The notes: generated from the sequence alone by a model not told the origin. A stretch of DNA of 50,884 bases from Ectocarpus siliculosus (GCA_000310025.1 FN648456.1:134722-185605); one strand, 5' to 3'. Shown: positions 33,704 through 45,058, counted from the stretch's first letter. Numbers and translations: made by a program.

Positions 33704-35229
33704 GTGGGGGGCGTGGTCTCGGGCTCGGGCACGAACCTCCTGCGACCGGGGGCGGCTACTGCGTTGACCCGAGGTGGGGTTGGTACTTTAGATTGCAGTG
33801 ATGTTCGGCGTATTGTTTCCATGGTACATGCCATGTCTCAGAACGTCGAGAAGGGAACACCACGTGCCACCATACTTGCGCAGATCGCGGTGAAATGTTT
33901 CAGGTTTTTACGTCGGCATGGGGGACGCTTTGAATGCATGCAAGCCATTGAAAACGGCATCGGAGTGACGCGGGTGCGGCCTGATTTTATTCGGTTTTTG
34001 TTTGGACGCCTGAAGGGTTTTCTTCAAACAGAGACCGTCGCCGCTATTGTGGAGCGTGGCGCCGTCGTGCCCGTGTGTGGATCTTCCAAAATTGCAGAGG
34101 CGCTGTCGTATGGTATGTAGCCCCACACTCCGACACCATTCTCAATAAAGTGTTTGATGACGTGCGGTTCGGGCGGGCGTTTGTGTTCCCGCGGAACGAC
34201 GCAGAATCGATTCCGGGGTTGCGGTTGTCCCCGCTTGGCGTGGTCGTGCGTGGTCGTGGCGCCCAGCAAAACTCGTATTATCCATGACTTGACGTTTGAA
34301 TGCTCCCCCCCGTCGAGTAGTGTCAATGCTGATACGGATTCGGGGGTGGCGCCGAAGGTCGCGCTAGGTAACGTGTTGCGGGACGTTGTGTGGCGCATTT
34401 TATGGCTGCGGAGGAAGTACGGTCCATCGGCCCGAATCGTGTTAAGCAAGATTGACGTTACTGACGCGTTTCGGCAGGTAGCGGTCCAATGGTCGGGAGC
34501 TCCCGTGTTTGGCTACTCGGTTGAAGACTTGGTCGTGGTAGATCGGCGCTTGGTGTTTGAGTGGCGCAATTCGCCTGGCAATTTTTGTGTCATGACTGCC
34601 GCGTTGGATGAGTACTCTCACAAATACACGTCGTTCGCTAGTGCAGTCGTTACCGAGCTAGGACGTAGAGCAACGGACCATGTTGAGGTCCCCTTGCCTA
34701 GCGAACGGGAGACGCCACCCCCCTTTCCCCCTGGGTGTCGCATTCCCCCCGGTTCGGGGGGCAGTCGTCCTGACTCGTTTTTCGTTAAGTTCTATGTAGA
34801 CGATGGTATCCTTGTCGAAGTCATGTGGACTGGCGCACGGTGTAAAGTAGCTTCCGCGTCGTGTGCATCGGACCATTTCCGTGCGTTTGGTGCACGAGGG
34901 CCTGGAGACCCCCCCCTGTTGTCTCCGCGTAAACTCTCTTCGTGGCAAACACGGTTGTGTGTACTGTGACGATTTCGGTTCCCACAGACAAGCTGGAACG
35001 TCTGCGGGCGACAATCCGCGAGTGGGCCCCCACACGCCACTTTGCTTCTGAGTCCGAGTTGCGGGGGGTGGTTGGTTCGCTGTTACATATCTGTGAAGTT
35101 GTGCGGCCTGGTAAATATTTTGTTCGCCGTATGCTCAACGGGTTGGGGCTACCGCCGGTGCAATTGACAGCCCGGGGGCCGGAGCGGAAACGGATAGGCC
35201 CCGAGTTTCATGTGGACATGCAGTTTTAG
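33704..35229 (+). pseudogene. Reverse transcriptase of the DIRS-like element, frameshifted
   Basis: RT blocks are spread over three frames. Frame 1 (33704-34120) gives the N-terminal region. Frame 2 gives DTILNKVFDDVRFGRAFVFP and GLRLSPLGVVV near 34130-34250. Frame 3 (to 34969) gives KTRIIHDLTFE, LSKIDVTDAFRQVAV (first catalytic Asp), FEWRNSPGNFCVMT and FYVDDGILVE (YVDD box near 34793-34804). A last frame (34942-35229) gives the thumb region, LRGVVGSLLHICEVVRPGKY. At least three frame changes separate these blocks, so no full protein can be made from this copy. Confidence 0.85.
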
Positions 35230-35319
35230 CGTCTGATGGTACAAGAGGGCTTGGGGTCGCCGTCGCGGTTGTGAACAGCCCCACCTGTTTGTTTTTTCGA
35301 TCAACCATATTCGTGTCGT

Positions 35320-35930
35320 TTGTGGTCAGATGCATCTGGCGATGCCATGGGGGGTATTTCTTGCATGCTGAATTCAGTTCGGGAGTATGATGGCGTTTCG
35401 AATTCAGTCAGGAAGTGCGGGACAGGTTTCGCCAGCAGGCTGAGGTGCGCGATGATTTGAGCATCAACACGCTCGAACTCCTCGCGATGGTGGTTGGCGC
35501 CTAGGTGCTTATTGTGCAATCGGACATGAGGCCGGAGAACGCTCGCAATAGCATCCGTATGATGGGAGACAACTCCTCGAGTGTGGCTTGGGTGGAAAAG
35601 TGTCGGGGGGGCGAGCCCCGCTCGGGGGCACTTATGCGTATACTCGGTTGTTTGAAGATGGGCAGTGGGTGGTGCTTTGAGGCGGCTCATGTTAAGGGTG
35701 TCGATAACACGATTGCGGATGACATTTCACGATGGGAGCCGGAGACCATTGACGCACACCTTCGCCTGTCCCGTCCCAATGTCGCATGGCGCCAACAGGT
35801 CTTGGACCCGGAGGTCGCCGATCTTTGTACCGGCGTCTTAGCCGCGAGTACGTCCGCGAGTCAGTTGCGCAGTCGCCTCGAAGAACTTACATGCCGGGTT
35901 GGCGGGCTTGGTGTGCTTTTCGCGGATTGA
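35320..35930 (+). pseudogene. RNase H of the DIRS-like element
   Basis: An interrupted first part has SDASGDAMGG near 35330 and INTLELLAMVVG near 35465. The second part is open from 35505, with MGDNSSSVAWVEK, and EAAHVKGVDNTIADDISRW near 35678-35735. These are the expected D, E, D and H/D blocks of DIRS RNase H. Several stops fall in the first part. Confidence 0.75.
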
Positions 35931-36895
35931 TTGGCGAGTCGGAGTACCTCTCGGGGGAGGCGGACGATACACGGTGCTGGGACAAGCACTCCTGGAGTTT
36001 GTAGCGTGGTGTTGTGCAGATAAGGGTAACGTTGCACCGACCATTTCCGGCAAGCTGGCCGCTGTACAGTATTTTCATCGCGTCGATAGGAGGCTTCAGT
36101 AGCCGACCGGTGCGCCCCTCATCAAACAGAGTTTGTTGGGTGTTGCACATGCCCACGTGCGAGCGGGTACGAAACGTCGGAGTCGTGTTCCCGTCTCGTC
36201 AGAGACGTTGTGGGAGGGATAGCAGCTGACGGCGTCGTGGGGGATGGGCGATCGGGTCCTGTGGCTGTGCTTGGCGTTGTCGTATTTTCTGGTGGCGCGT
36301 TCGGATGAGATTTATGCTACGATGTCGGGGCAATGCCACCAGGTGCATTGTTTGCGGCGGAGCGACGTCGAGTTTTTCGACGGGGAGCACGTGTTACCCC
36401 CGTTGCACTGGTTCAAGGCTACGGGTGTTCGGATTCGGTTTCGTGGCCACAAGGGAGATCAGGGCATACGTTACACGAATGCGCGATGTAGCACGAGGCG
36501 CGAGTTCTCAGATTGGTACCGGTGGCGGTGCCGTGGCGGTGTTGGTGGAATTGATGTCGTGCCATCTTGCTTTGCCTGAGAACACCCCAATGTGCTCGTT
36601 TCGCTGGAGCAATACGGTAAAGGTTTGGGAATATTCCAAAGCTCTTAGCGCCCTTCGTCAGATTGTGGAGACAGGTGGCGACCCGAGGCAGGTTGGCTTG
36701 CATTCGTTGAGGATCGGGGCCGCCAGCACGTTGGCAGCGGGAGGAGACGTACCGGATAGAATTATACAGAGAGAGGGTAGATGGAAGGAAGGTTCCGGTA
36801 CGTTCAAGATATATACTCGGGACAATATGGTGGACGTAGAAATGGTATCCCGTAAACTAGCAAAGGGGAGGAAGACGGAGCAGAAGAAGGGTTAG
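35786..36895 (+). pseudogene. Tyrosine recombinase of the DIRS-like element
   Basis: The N-terminal core-binding part is in pieces (RRTYMPGWRAWCAFRGLIG; TISGKLAAVQYFHRVDR; a basic stretch near 36150). The catalytic part shows box A in LVARSDEIYA (Arg at 36298), then GHKGDQGIR, box B in GLHSLRIGAASTL (His at 36701, Arg at 36710), GRWKEGSGTFKIYTRDN with Trp and the nucleophile Tyr at 36812. All key residues are kept, but two frame changes and stops (35999-36001, 36100-36102 region, 36577-36579) break the ORF. Recombinases of this type insert circular cDNA by strand exchange. Confidence 0.85.
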
Positions 36896-37319
36896 CATAC
36901 ACGAAGGTACGGGCAAGGGAGGCGGGATGCCGTCCCACAAAACGTCGATGTTGGTGAATGTCAATGGTAGAGTACCATGGGGGTCTCGGTATACTGAGAC
37001 GGCATTTTGTTAGGCCCGGCAAGTTGACATGAAAGGGAACTTGGATTCTGGATGAGAGAGGGAAGCGACCGGTGTCGCCCCCTCGTTATTTGCTAGAGGG
37101 TTACCTTCCAGACTTCGTGGAAAATAATATTAAAAATGACACTTCGGAAAAATACAATAAACCACAATAATACTCACCGACGTTTAAACCCTGACCAGGC
37201 CACTTGGCCACGTCGTAAGTTTGTTGGCGACGCCTACGCCTACGGCCTACATAGAATTGAGCTCTTGGTTTTCCGTTTTTCTGCGTCTTTCGCTGCAAAA
37301 CGGCATGGCACACCCTCCC
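36896..37319. other. 3' end of the DIRS-like element and 3' flank of DUSP-C
   Basis: The 8-base inverted repeat atgccgtc/gacggcat (36929 and about 37006) and surrounding 'acaaaa' similarity may be a terminal structure of the element. No gene is seen. Confidence 0.4.
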
Positions 37320-40300
37320 TTAGATGTCTGTGCCTGGAGTGTCGTGTTTGTGGCGGATGTCGAATCCTTTCGACGAGCGCCAGGCTTGGTGATGCCTGTA
37401 GTCGGACCTTAATCGTTGTCGTTCTTCGATGATCTCCCTTTCGTGCGACGCCTGCCTCTCTTTCATCTCCTTCTCCTGGGCTACAATATGCTTGATCCTC
37501 GCGACGAACCTTTGGCAGTCGGCATGGGGGGGGGGTGGAGGGGGGCGCAAGAGACAGAAATAAGCATGACATTTGGTGCCTGCGAAAAGCCAACACAGCA
37601 TCAGCAGTTGTAGCCAATGGCAGGTCTAGGGAACCCTGTGTCATCTTCGTCGCCAACCAGAGTTCAAAGTGTGTTCTCGTCGACCTTATCGCTATTGGCC
37701 GGATGTTTTTCGACCGGAACCCGCTCACCCCGCTTAATAATATTGGCTGAGGTGGTTGTGTCCCGGTATCGATTGGAGAACAGCAGGAGGAGGGAAAAGA
37801 TCCGTGGTGTGAATCGCTGTACTCGTGTCGTTGTTAGGTATCCGTGCACGAGCAAATGGTACGGCAAGGTACGGTGCAAAGAATGTGCTCCAGGGTCTAT
37901 GCATTGGTACAGGTGGTGTACGCCTTCATTTAGGATCTTCCTCCCTGTCTTGTGTGAGTACCGCGAGGACTTCGACCATCCTCTTGTTCTTGTATAGGCG
38001 ACGTTGGTTCATTGCTTCTCGTTTCGGCCGCTAAGTTGACGCCATAAACTAAGCAAACGGACACGGCACGAGCGCACGCACCTGCGGAGCTGATATATCG
38101 CCTTGATGTGGTTCGGCTCCAGAATTCTAGCCCTCCTCATTGCCGACACCTCTTCGGCGTACAAGTCCAGCTTCCACCTGTCACACCGTTGTTCGTTGTA
38201 TGTTAAGAGAAAATCTTAAAGGCGGGGGAGGGTGAGTGGGTGCGTCGGCGGGTGTAGTGACTACCACCCATTACCATCGTCTTGAGGCCCCTAAGGAAAA
38301 AGTGCGGATCAGCGACGGGATGAGTCAAGTCGACTCACCGGCCAGGCTGTTGGCAGCGCCCCAAGCGCAGGCGAGGGAGGTGGGCAATCACACCAACGCA
38401 TACACCAAGCACATGGAACGTTGTGGCAGTCATTGAATGCAACGTGTGGAGTGGCTGTGTGTCGTGGAACGTGTGGCGGACGATGGCCAGCCGCCACAAC
38501 CATGCCCACAGGCGGTTCCAAGCGATGTATTGAAACATTCCAACAAAAGGCGACGAACGTTGCCGGCGTCTCCCCATCATAAGAAGGCACCCTCCTGAAT
38601 CTTGCGTGCTGCAAACAAAATGCACTACACTAGGTCAAGCACGCTGGACCCGTTCGATCCCCAACCACACACACGCACCCAGTATCACGACTTCCAGGCC
38701 ATAACCCGGTATCGCTTCACCTATATAGCTGCGGTTTCGTTGGATTCTACGGTCAAGCTATTGTGAAAGCGATAGCACACCACCACACACCTGCAGATGT
38801 CCGGGGTTCCATCGGTGGTGTAGATTTCGCGAAAGATGTACCACACCACCGCTAGAGAAGGCGGTAAGTGCAACAATGCATAGAAACGCACCGAGCACAA
38901 GCAGGCAACAGGCACACGCACATCGGGAGTGAACAACGGACAAAAACCCAACAATAGTCTAGTTAGGCAAGACACAGCAAAATAACGTGGTTTGTGTTTT
39001 GGCAGGGACGCCGAAGAAGCCAGGGTTGAACTCGGCACGTCTTTGGCACCCTTTCGTTACCTTTCCCTCCCGTGTTGACCGCACAGGACAAGATATGCGC
39101 TCATCGGCCCAACAGGTTTCGTCCGAATGTCGTCAGCACGAGCAAACAACCGGAGCAGGTGATCACGGCCGGGATAGCAACAACAACAACAACAACACCG
39201 ACATCGAAGCTCACGGTGAATCGCCCTGTAGTCGCTGATGGCCTGCAGGTCCGCCTTGAACTTGGTCTTCGACAGCGTTGGCCCAACTCTGATCGGACCT
39301 GGGGCTGTCGATCACCACACACCAGAGACGGGTTCGTTTGTTCCGGCCGTTAGGGGACGTTACAGCTCTACCAACCTGCGCTGGAGTTGGGGCTTTAAAA
39401 GACCTTCCCGCCCGACTGACGGCCCCCCCGGCGTTTGCCGTCAGGGTTGGGTTTTCGTCCCTTGGCAACGACGTTGCTAAACAAGCCGCCCCCCCCGGTG
39501 CTTGCCGTCGGGGTTGGGTTTTCGTCTCTTGGCAGAGATGTTGTAATACAAACCGATCACGTCGTGAGCTCGGCAACCATGTTACCGCTTTTTTCTTTCG
39601 CCTTTTTTTTTTTGCGGTAACCATAATGGGGGTCGAGTAGGTTATGGTGTGCGGGGTCGAGAACCCTTACTTCGCGCAAAGGGGATAATCGCACCAGGTT
39701 GTGTTAAAATTGGTCAAGCACCCTCGAGGCAGTTACACAGTGCTTGCAACTGTCTCTGGAAGTGAAAGCACCAGAAATTAAATTCAGTCATACGCAGCAG
39801 TGTCATCCGTACGCAAGGAGGTAACCACAAGATGCCGAGCACCCTCATCAGGATGCAGCGCACCCTTCATGCGACTCGCCGAATACCTCACGGCGCTTCG
39901 CGCTTGGTGATGCGAGAGCCTGGTCCGGTGAGAACCCGGCGTGCTCCGTCCCCGCTTTGTAGAGATACGAGGTCAACGGTCTAACGACTACGGCATGCAC
40001 GACTATGAGTACCCCCCCCCACCCCGCCGCCGTTGCTGCGGACCGAAGAGGAATGTTTTGAATAGTCCAACAGCAATCGTGGGTTTTTTTATTGTCGTCC
40101 CGTCCAAAGCCGGAATTGTCCATGGCTAAACTTGAATATGTCTTCTTCGCCCACGGTCGGGGTCGGCTATGCCCTGGGCACCACCGTGTGTGTCTCAGAC
40201 GCCAGTTTATGCTGACCACGCAGACGTTTGGATGAGAACTATGTACTTGTAGAGACAAGGGCGATTCTGAATCATCGTAAAACAAAATCAAGACGAGCAG

Positions 40301-43300
40301 CAGCACTAGCACTAGCAACATAACATCAACGTCACCGTCGACGACGACGACGACGACGACGACAACGTATTCGCAGTAGCGATAGAGACAAGCCAAGGCG
40401 TTTTCAGGTTCAGCATTTTGCTATATGAGGACGAGCACCTTTCTCTCTTTTTTTTTCTCTCTCTTTTTCTGTGCCAGATGGACTTGTCTCTGCTTGCGTT
40501 GTGAAGTACCAAGATTGAACCAAGGGAGTGTGCCTCTTTCTCTCCGGCCCATGATAGATAGTGACTGCTAATCTCAGTTGATACCCCGCATAGCGTGAAG
40601 AGGGAGCGGAGGATCCCAGAATATCTGTCGTTGATTTCTATTGACTTGCGGACCCCTCGGGGCCAGTTTATTTGAGTGTACCTTTTTAGGGTAAGTTAAC
40701 CTGTGACCACGGGAATCGACCGCGTCGAATGTTGGATCAGTACGGACATACGAAGGTACTGGGTAGAGAGAGATCGGAACGGTTTTTAATGTGAAGACAA
40801 CAACAACAACAACAACCACCAGCACCACCAGCACTAGCAACAACATTGCAGCCACGACGAAGTCGATGGCGACGAGAACGCCATCGACGACAACTTACCC
40901 TCCCGTCGAAAGGCGACGTCGTAGGCCACGGATTGAGGCGCCGCCGCCGCCGCCGCCGTGGGCGCAAACGCGTCTTCCCTGTAGAGCCTGTCGTTGGAGA
41001 TGGGACCAGGCGGGCCCGCCTGTCCTAGCACGAACGCCACCCACCGAGAAACCCAGTGGGCGTCGATCAGCATCCAGAACTCCCCGACGTTGGGGTTGAT
41101 GGCCAGCCTGACGTGACCGCAACACGAAGGCGGTGGTGAAGGTTCCGACACTAAAAGTGGAGAGTCGTTGCGAGACGCGAGGTGTTGCTTGCAGTGGTCA
41201 TGTAGAGAACAGCATGTGTCAACGAATGCAAAAACCATTCCCTCTTTTTCTCGTTTTCCGATGTTTTGTATGCGGTTGCAAGAGCAAAGCGATTTCGGAC
41301 GACAATGTGGGGGCGCGCGGGACTGAGAGGGAGGAGCAATATGGAAGGGTGTCGACTAGACAACTCGAACTCGTCGAGAAAGCCGAATCGGATATCGTAT
41401 TCTAGCTCTATCCTAGCAACGAGGGGACAAGAAGAGTGCTCTTGAGGACCCCCAGTAGGGGCGGTGTAACGATTAGCGCTCCGTGGTCCCCCAACAAGAC
41501 GGAAAAATATGCGAGTAGACCGCTCAACCAATGGCCAAGAAAACTGCCTTGCGTTCTCCCCTGCAGTGGTTTGGATCCAAAAGTGTGCCTGTCCGTTTGT
41601 CTGCAGGCTTGACCGCCGGAGTACACAGTGTGTCCTGAAATCTCTTTGTTTTTGTTTTGGATGTGTTTGTTTCCTCTTTATTCTTTTTCTGTCGTTCTTC
41701 CTTCAACTCCTCGTGTTTTGCATCCTCAGGCGTGATTGCAATTGTGCCTTGCACTTGTTTCTCACTCCACGTGATACATTTCAACCAAGCAAGCGGTCTT
41801 ATCCCGCTTCTGCATCACTTTTTACATACCTGTCGAACTGTTTGATGAACCCGATCTCAAATATCCGTCTGCAGCAGCACCACCACGGCGTCGCCGCCGC
41901 CGCCGCCGCCAGACCCAAAGGTAGGTAACACGACAGAACACCGGGTACAACAAGGGACAGAGCGGTAAATTCCCATCCTCGCCTTACCGATGGACGGGTT
42001 GGTACTAGAGAGGTGGCCGGGCAGAGGCCGTAACGGGTATCCGTGCTGAGATATCACGGTCGTAAGACCCATCTTTATGGGGAGCAAATCTTCCTTTGGG
42101 CAAATCTTGCCTTTTTCGCCCTTTTGGGCAGCCTGCGTCGCGAACGAATGCAAATCAGCTGTTCGACCCTCGAGAAAAGTCACAGCTTTGGTTGAGATGT
42201 CTACAGATCACCTATTAGTTTCGCCAGGGTCCACGTTTGATTTTTTTCCAGCAGAGCAAGATTTGCAAATTCGTCCAAGATTGGGCCGGATAGCCAACTC
42301 CGAGCAAATCTTGGGTCAAGATTTGCCAAGATTTGAAAAAATGCTGGTTTCGGAAGGATTTTGCGTGAAAATTGCACATTTTGAAAAAATCAAACGGGGA
42401 CCCTTGCGAAACAAATAGGCAATTTGTAGACATCTCAGCCAAAGCTATGTCTCTTCTCGAAGGTGGAACAGCTGATTCGCATTCGTTCTGGAAGCAGACT
42501 GCCCAAAAGGCCGAAAAGACAAGATTTGCCCAAAACAAGATTTGTTCCAATAAATCGGGGTCTAAGGGCAGCATCCGAGAACAACGGCGATGACGTCAAC
42601 GGCAGTGACGCCGCACCTTCTGTTCATCGGCAGGTCCACGGGGAATACGCTTCCCGCCCCCTCGGTCGCGAGCGGGTGGGCGAAGATCTCGTTGGTCTTG
42701 GAGTCGGCGGTTATCACGCTTCTCTTGCCACAGAACCTCTGCGTTTCTCGCCGAAGGAAGGAGAGACGGGGACCACAGAAAAAAAGCCAAGAAATGCCGG
42801 TAGTTTTGAGATCTTACAGCAATGATGAACCTTGGCTGGATCAAAGTATATTCCGGGGTCAATATCACACTAAGTCTCTGACCGCATCAACTTTACACTG
42901 ATTCATCTTCATTCTCGCTACCCAGCAAGGGTTTCTACGAGGGCTTCTATCTCAACAACAGCGCTGAGTGGGGCTTGTCAGGACGGGGCCATCTACTCCG
43001 TCTGCCGCGGCGGTGTATCGAGAACCACCGTTTCTTCATCCCCTTTGGACGACTTCCTCCCCAGGGCGCGACCACACGACACCCGCAACACCATCACGTC
43101 AGGGTTGTCTTCTCTTCTTTCGTTTGCGTTGCCAGGTATACATCGCACGAATGAATGTTGCCCACGACCTTCCTGCAGGCCGAAACAGTGATTCATTGCA
43201 ACCGTCGTGCCAGGTCAACGTATAACACGGCGGTGCTCCATTTTCCGCGACATGAACACCGCGCATACGCCAATGTCGTCCGTGGAGTGCCTGTACGGGG

Positions 43301-44115
43301 TGAAATATGGCAAATCTTTTCTGGAAAAGAGAAAAAAAAATCCTAAATGTTTGTTAGTTGGGCCGGGCTATCCGCACTAAAAAAGGAAGATAACACGCCT
43401 CGCCAGAAGGTCCGGCGAAACCAAGGATGGCAACGTACCGAGTGCAGCGGACTCGAACGCCCGCCGCCCCCGCCCCCGCCTCTTGTCTCGCCCGACACAC
43501 CCTCAGGGACTGCAGGGGAAGTGGCAGCGCGGGCGGCAGCGGCCCCTCCAGGTGACGCCGCCGTCCTTCCAATGCTCGGAGAAACCGCCGATAACTCGCC
43601 GTCGCGCAGCCATTTGCCTCCGCCAGCGGCACCGGCAGAGACCACCCGGGCGGAAGCATCCGCAGGGCCCGGCGACGGGTCAATCAAAGCAGCAGAAGCG
43701 GCAGAAGCAATGGGCTCGAGGCCGCCCGCCGACGAGATCGCGCGCGTGGATTCTTCCGCCAGAGAAAGGTCGGTAAAGCTGGGAACCCTGGCCTGGTCTT
43801 CTTTGGCAGTGCTCCACACTACACTCGTACCGGTGCTCCCGTAACCGCTGCCGCCGCTCCCGGCGGTCAAGGAAATCCCCGCTCCCTGGTCCAGGATGTC
43901 GCCGCCGGTGTCGCCCGCCCCGCCCCCCATCGTTTCAAAGTAGCCCCCGCCGCCGCTAGCGGCGGCAGAACTTCCTCCGTCCGTGTCCATCGCCGGCGTA
44001 GCAATAGATGGGGGTGCCGTCTGGGATGGGACGTCGAGCGCTTCTACTTTCGAGAGGGGAGAGACCCCGGAGCCTTTCGATTGCTTTTGATCAGCGTCGC
44101 CGCCGCCGCCGCCAT
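37320..44115 (-). CDS. DUSP-domain protein, paralogue C (8 exons found)
   Basis: Exons in transcript order: 44115-43439, 42738-42617, 41868-41830, 41107-40899, 39298-39215, 38851-38791, 38177-38082, 37509-37320. All phases agree; about 491 residues to the stop, with a further 5' exon missing. The first exon is longer than in B, with Gly/Ser/Ala-rich expansions, and shares PSIATPAMDTDG. DUSP domain, about residues 268-397: GEFWMLIDAHWVSRWVAFVL, PPGPISNDRLY, DYRAIHPVVWYIFREIY and DICRW. An alanine run follows the PGPI block, making this exon 18 bases longer than in B. Tail: YAEEVSAMRRARILEP, then the charged helix RFVARIKHIVAQEKEMKERQ. Exons match B closely, with many third-position differences, which points to a recent duplication under constraint. 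Two introns carry mobile or repeat insertions. Confidence 0.86.
39417..39547. repeat. Two 66-base tandem units
   Basis: Both units contain 'ttgccgtc.gggttgggttt' followed by 'tcg.c.cttggca', in a DUSP-C intron. Confidence 0.8.
42066..42562. mobile_element. 497-base foldback MITE with TAA target duplication
   Basis: Long imperfect inverted arms of about 170-180 bases (left from 'gacccatctttatgg', right ending in 'aataaatcggggtc') surround a short AT-rich centre. TAA stands directly outside both ends (42063-42065 and 42563-42565), as expected of PIF/Harbinger-type insertion. It is AT-rich compared with its surroundings, and 'caaatctt' motifs recur through it. It lies in a DUSP-C intron and is absent from the matching introns of A and B. 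Confidence 0.85.
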
Positions 44116-44667
44116 CTGTTAGTGGAACGTTGTTGTACTTGTTTAGCGAGGAGTGGTTGTCTGTACTCTTGTTGTTGTTTTAAAGGGCATGGTGTGAGCA
44201 TTCTCGTAAAAGTTGACACCAGGTTGCTCCATGGTCGCTCAGCAGACGGTGAGGGGGTGGTGATGTGTGCCGAAAACCGAGCCTGGTTTCCTGGCATATG
44301 TTCGTCACACCTACTCAACACTCTGCGCTGGGCTAGTTGCAAAGCTTTTTCGTTTGTGTGTGAGAATAGCAACAGACACGAGGGAGGTGACACCCGGCGG
44401 CAACTGCGCGTGGCGCTCACCAAGCACATATTGTTGTGCTTTTCTGCGTCAGAAGTGCCTCTGTTTCGTTCACTCCATGCTTTATTGCACCGAATAAACA
44501 TTCAGAACGCACTTTCTGCCCTACCAAACTGTCGTTTGTTTTAACGCGACAAGCCGTGGGGTGGTCTGGGCAAACTCCCACAGCGAGAGGAACGAAGTCA
44601 ACCCCGTCCGGTGTTGTTCCGTCCACCACATCGGGTCTCCTACACTTTCTACAGTTTTCCCAAACGA
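44116..44667. other. Upstream region of DUSP-C; 5' exon not located
   Basis: The part 44180-44500 aligns with the region upstream of DUSP-B. The C-copy frame upstream of the splice acceptor at 44116 is open only to a TAA near 44180. No ATG exon of the right phase could be fixed. Confidence 0.5.
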
Positions 44668-44842
44668 CCCATGGGACTCCCATGGGTGACCCATGAGTGA
44701 CCCATGGGCGACCCATGGGCATGGGCATGCCCACGCCCGAATGGGCTGCCCATGGGCTTGCTCATGGGTCGCCCGTGGGCAGCCCATGGGCGGCCCATGA
44801 GCAAGCCCATGGGAAGCCCATGGGAAGCCCATGGGCAGCCAA
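44668..44842. repeat. Cluster of nine CCCATGGG palindromes
   Basis: Nine exact CCCATGGG octamers and several near matches (CCCATGAG, gcccgtggg) in 175 bases, at irregular spacing of about 9-30 bases. Confidence 0.95.
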
Positions 44843-44917
44843 TGAGAGCCTTTCAACCGCACCAATACTCCTAAACAATTGATTATCTGCCTTGGAAGGG
44901 GCACTATAGCGGCTAAT

Positions 44918-44955
44918 AACCCTACCGCTAACGCTAACCCTAACCCCAAGCCCAC
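44918..44955. repeat. Interstitial telomere-like tract
   Basis: Reads taaccctaccgctaacgct then aaccctaacccc, i.e. degenerate CCCTAA units, followed by 'aagccc'. The tract at 13113 is also followed by 'aag'. Confidence 0.6.
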
Positions 44956-44985
44956 GCGATACGTACTAGGTTGGCCCTGGTGGTT

Positions 44986-45058
44986 AAGTTCTAGGTTGAT
45001 GTGTAGGTGGCAAAGTTCTAGGTTGATATGCCGGTGGCGAAGTTCTATGTGGGTTGAA
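44986..45058. repeat. 27-base minisatellite, three units
   Basis: Units start at 44986, 45013 and 45040 with 'aagttctaggttgat' or a variant and end in 'ggtggca' or 'ggtggcg'. Confidence 0.9.

Larger units (their letters stand above)
32043..36960 (+). mobile_element. DIRS-like (Ngaro-type) tyrosine-recombinase retrotransposon, decayed
   Basis: Gag-like ORF, reverse transcriptase, RNase H and tyrosine recombinase follow each other on the plus strand. Having a recombinase in place of an integrase defines the DIRS order. No adenine-methylase domain is visible, so Ngaro-type or another group lacking it fits best. Frameshifts and stops in RT, RNase H and recombinase show it is inactive. The ends are uncertain: the direct repeats at 31771-32152 may mark the left, and a small inverted repeat (atgccgtc / gacggcat) at about 36929-37013 may mark the right. 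Confidence 0.8.

Noticed and set aside
42077-42574. Two similar minus-strand and plus-strand ORFs (…FLEGRTADLHSF…/…LLEGGTADSHSF…)
   Set aside because: They are the two arms of the foldback MITE read in opposite directions, not a gene family.
44697-44882. His/Gly/Met-rich ORFs
   Set aside because: Produced by the CCCATGGG repeats.
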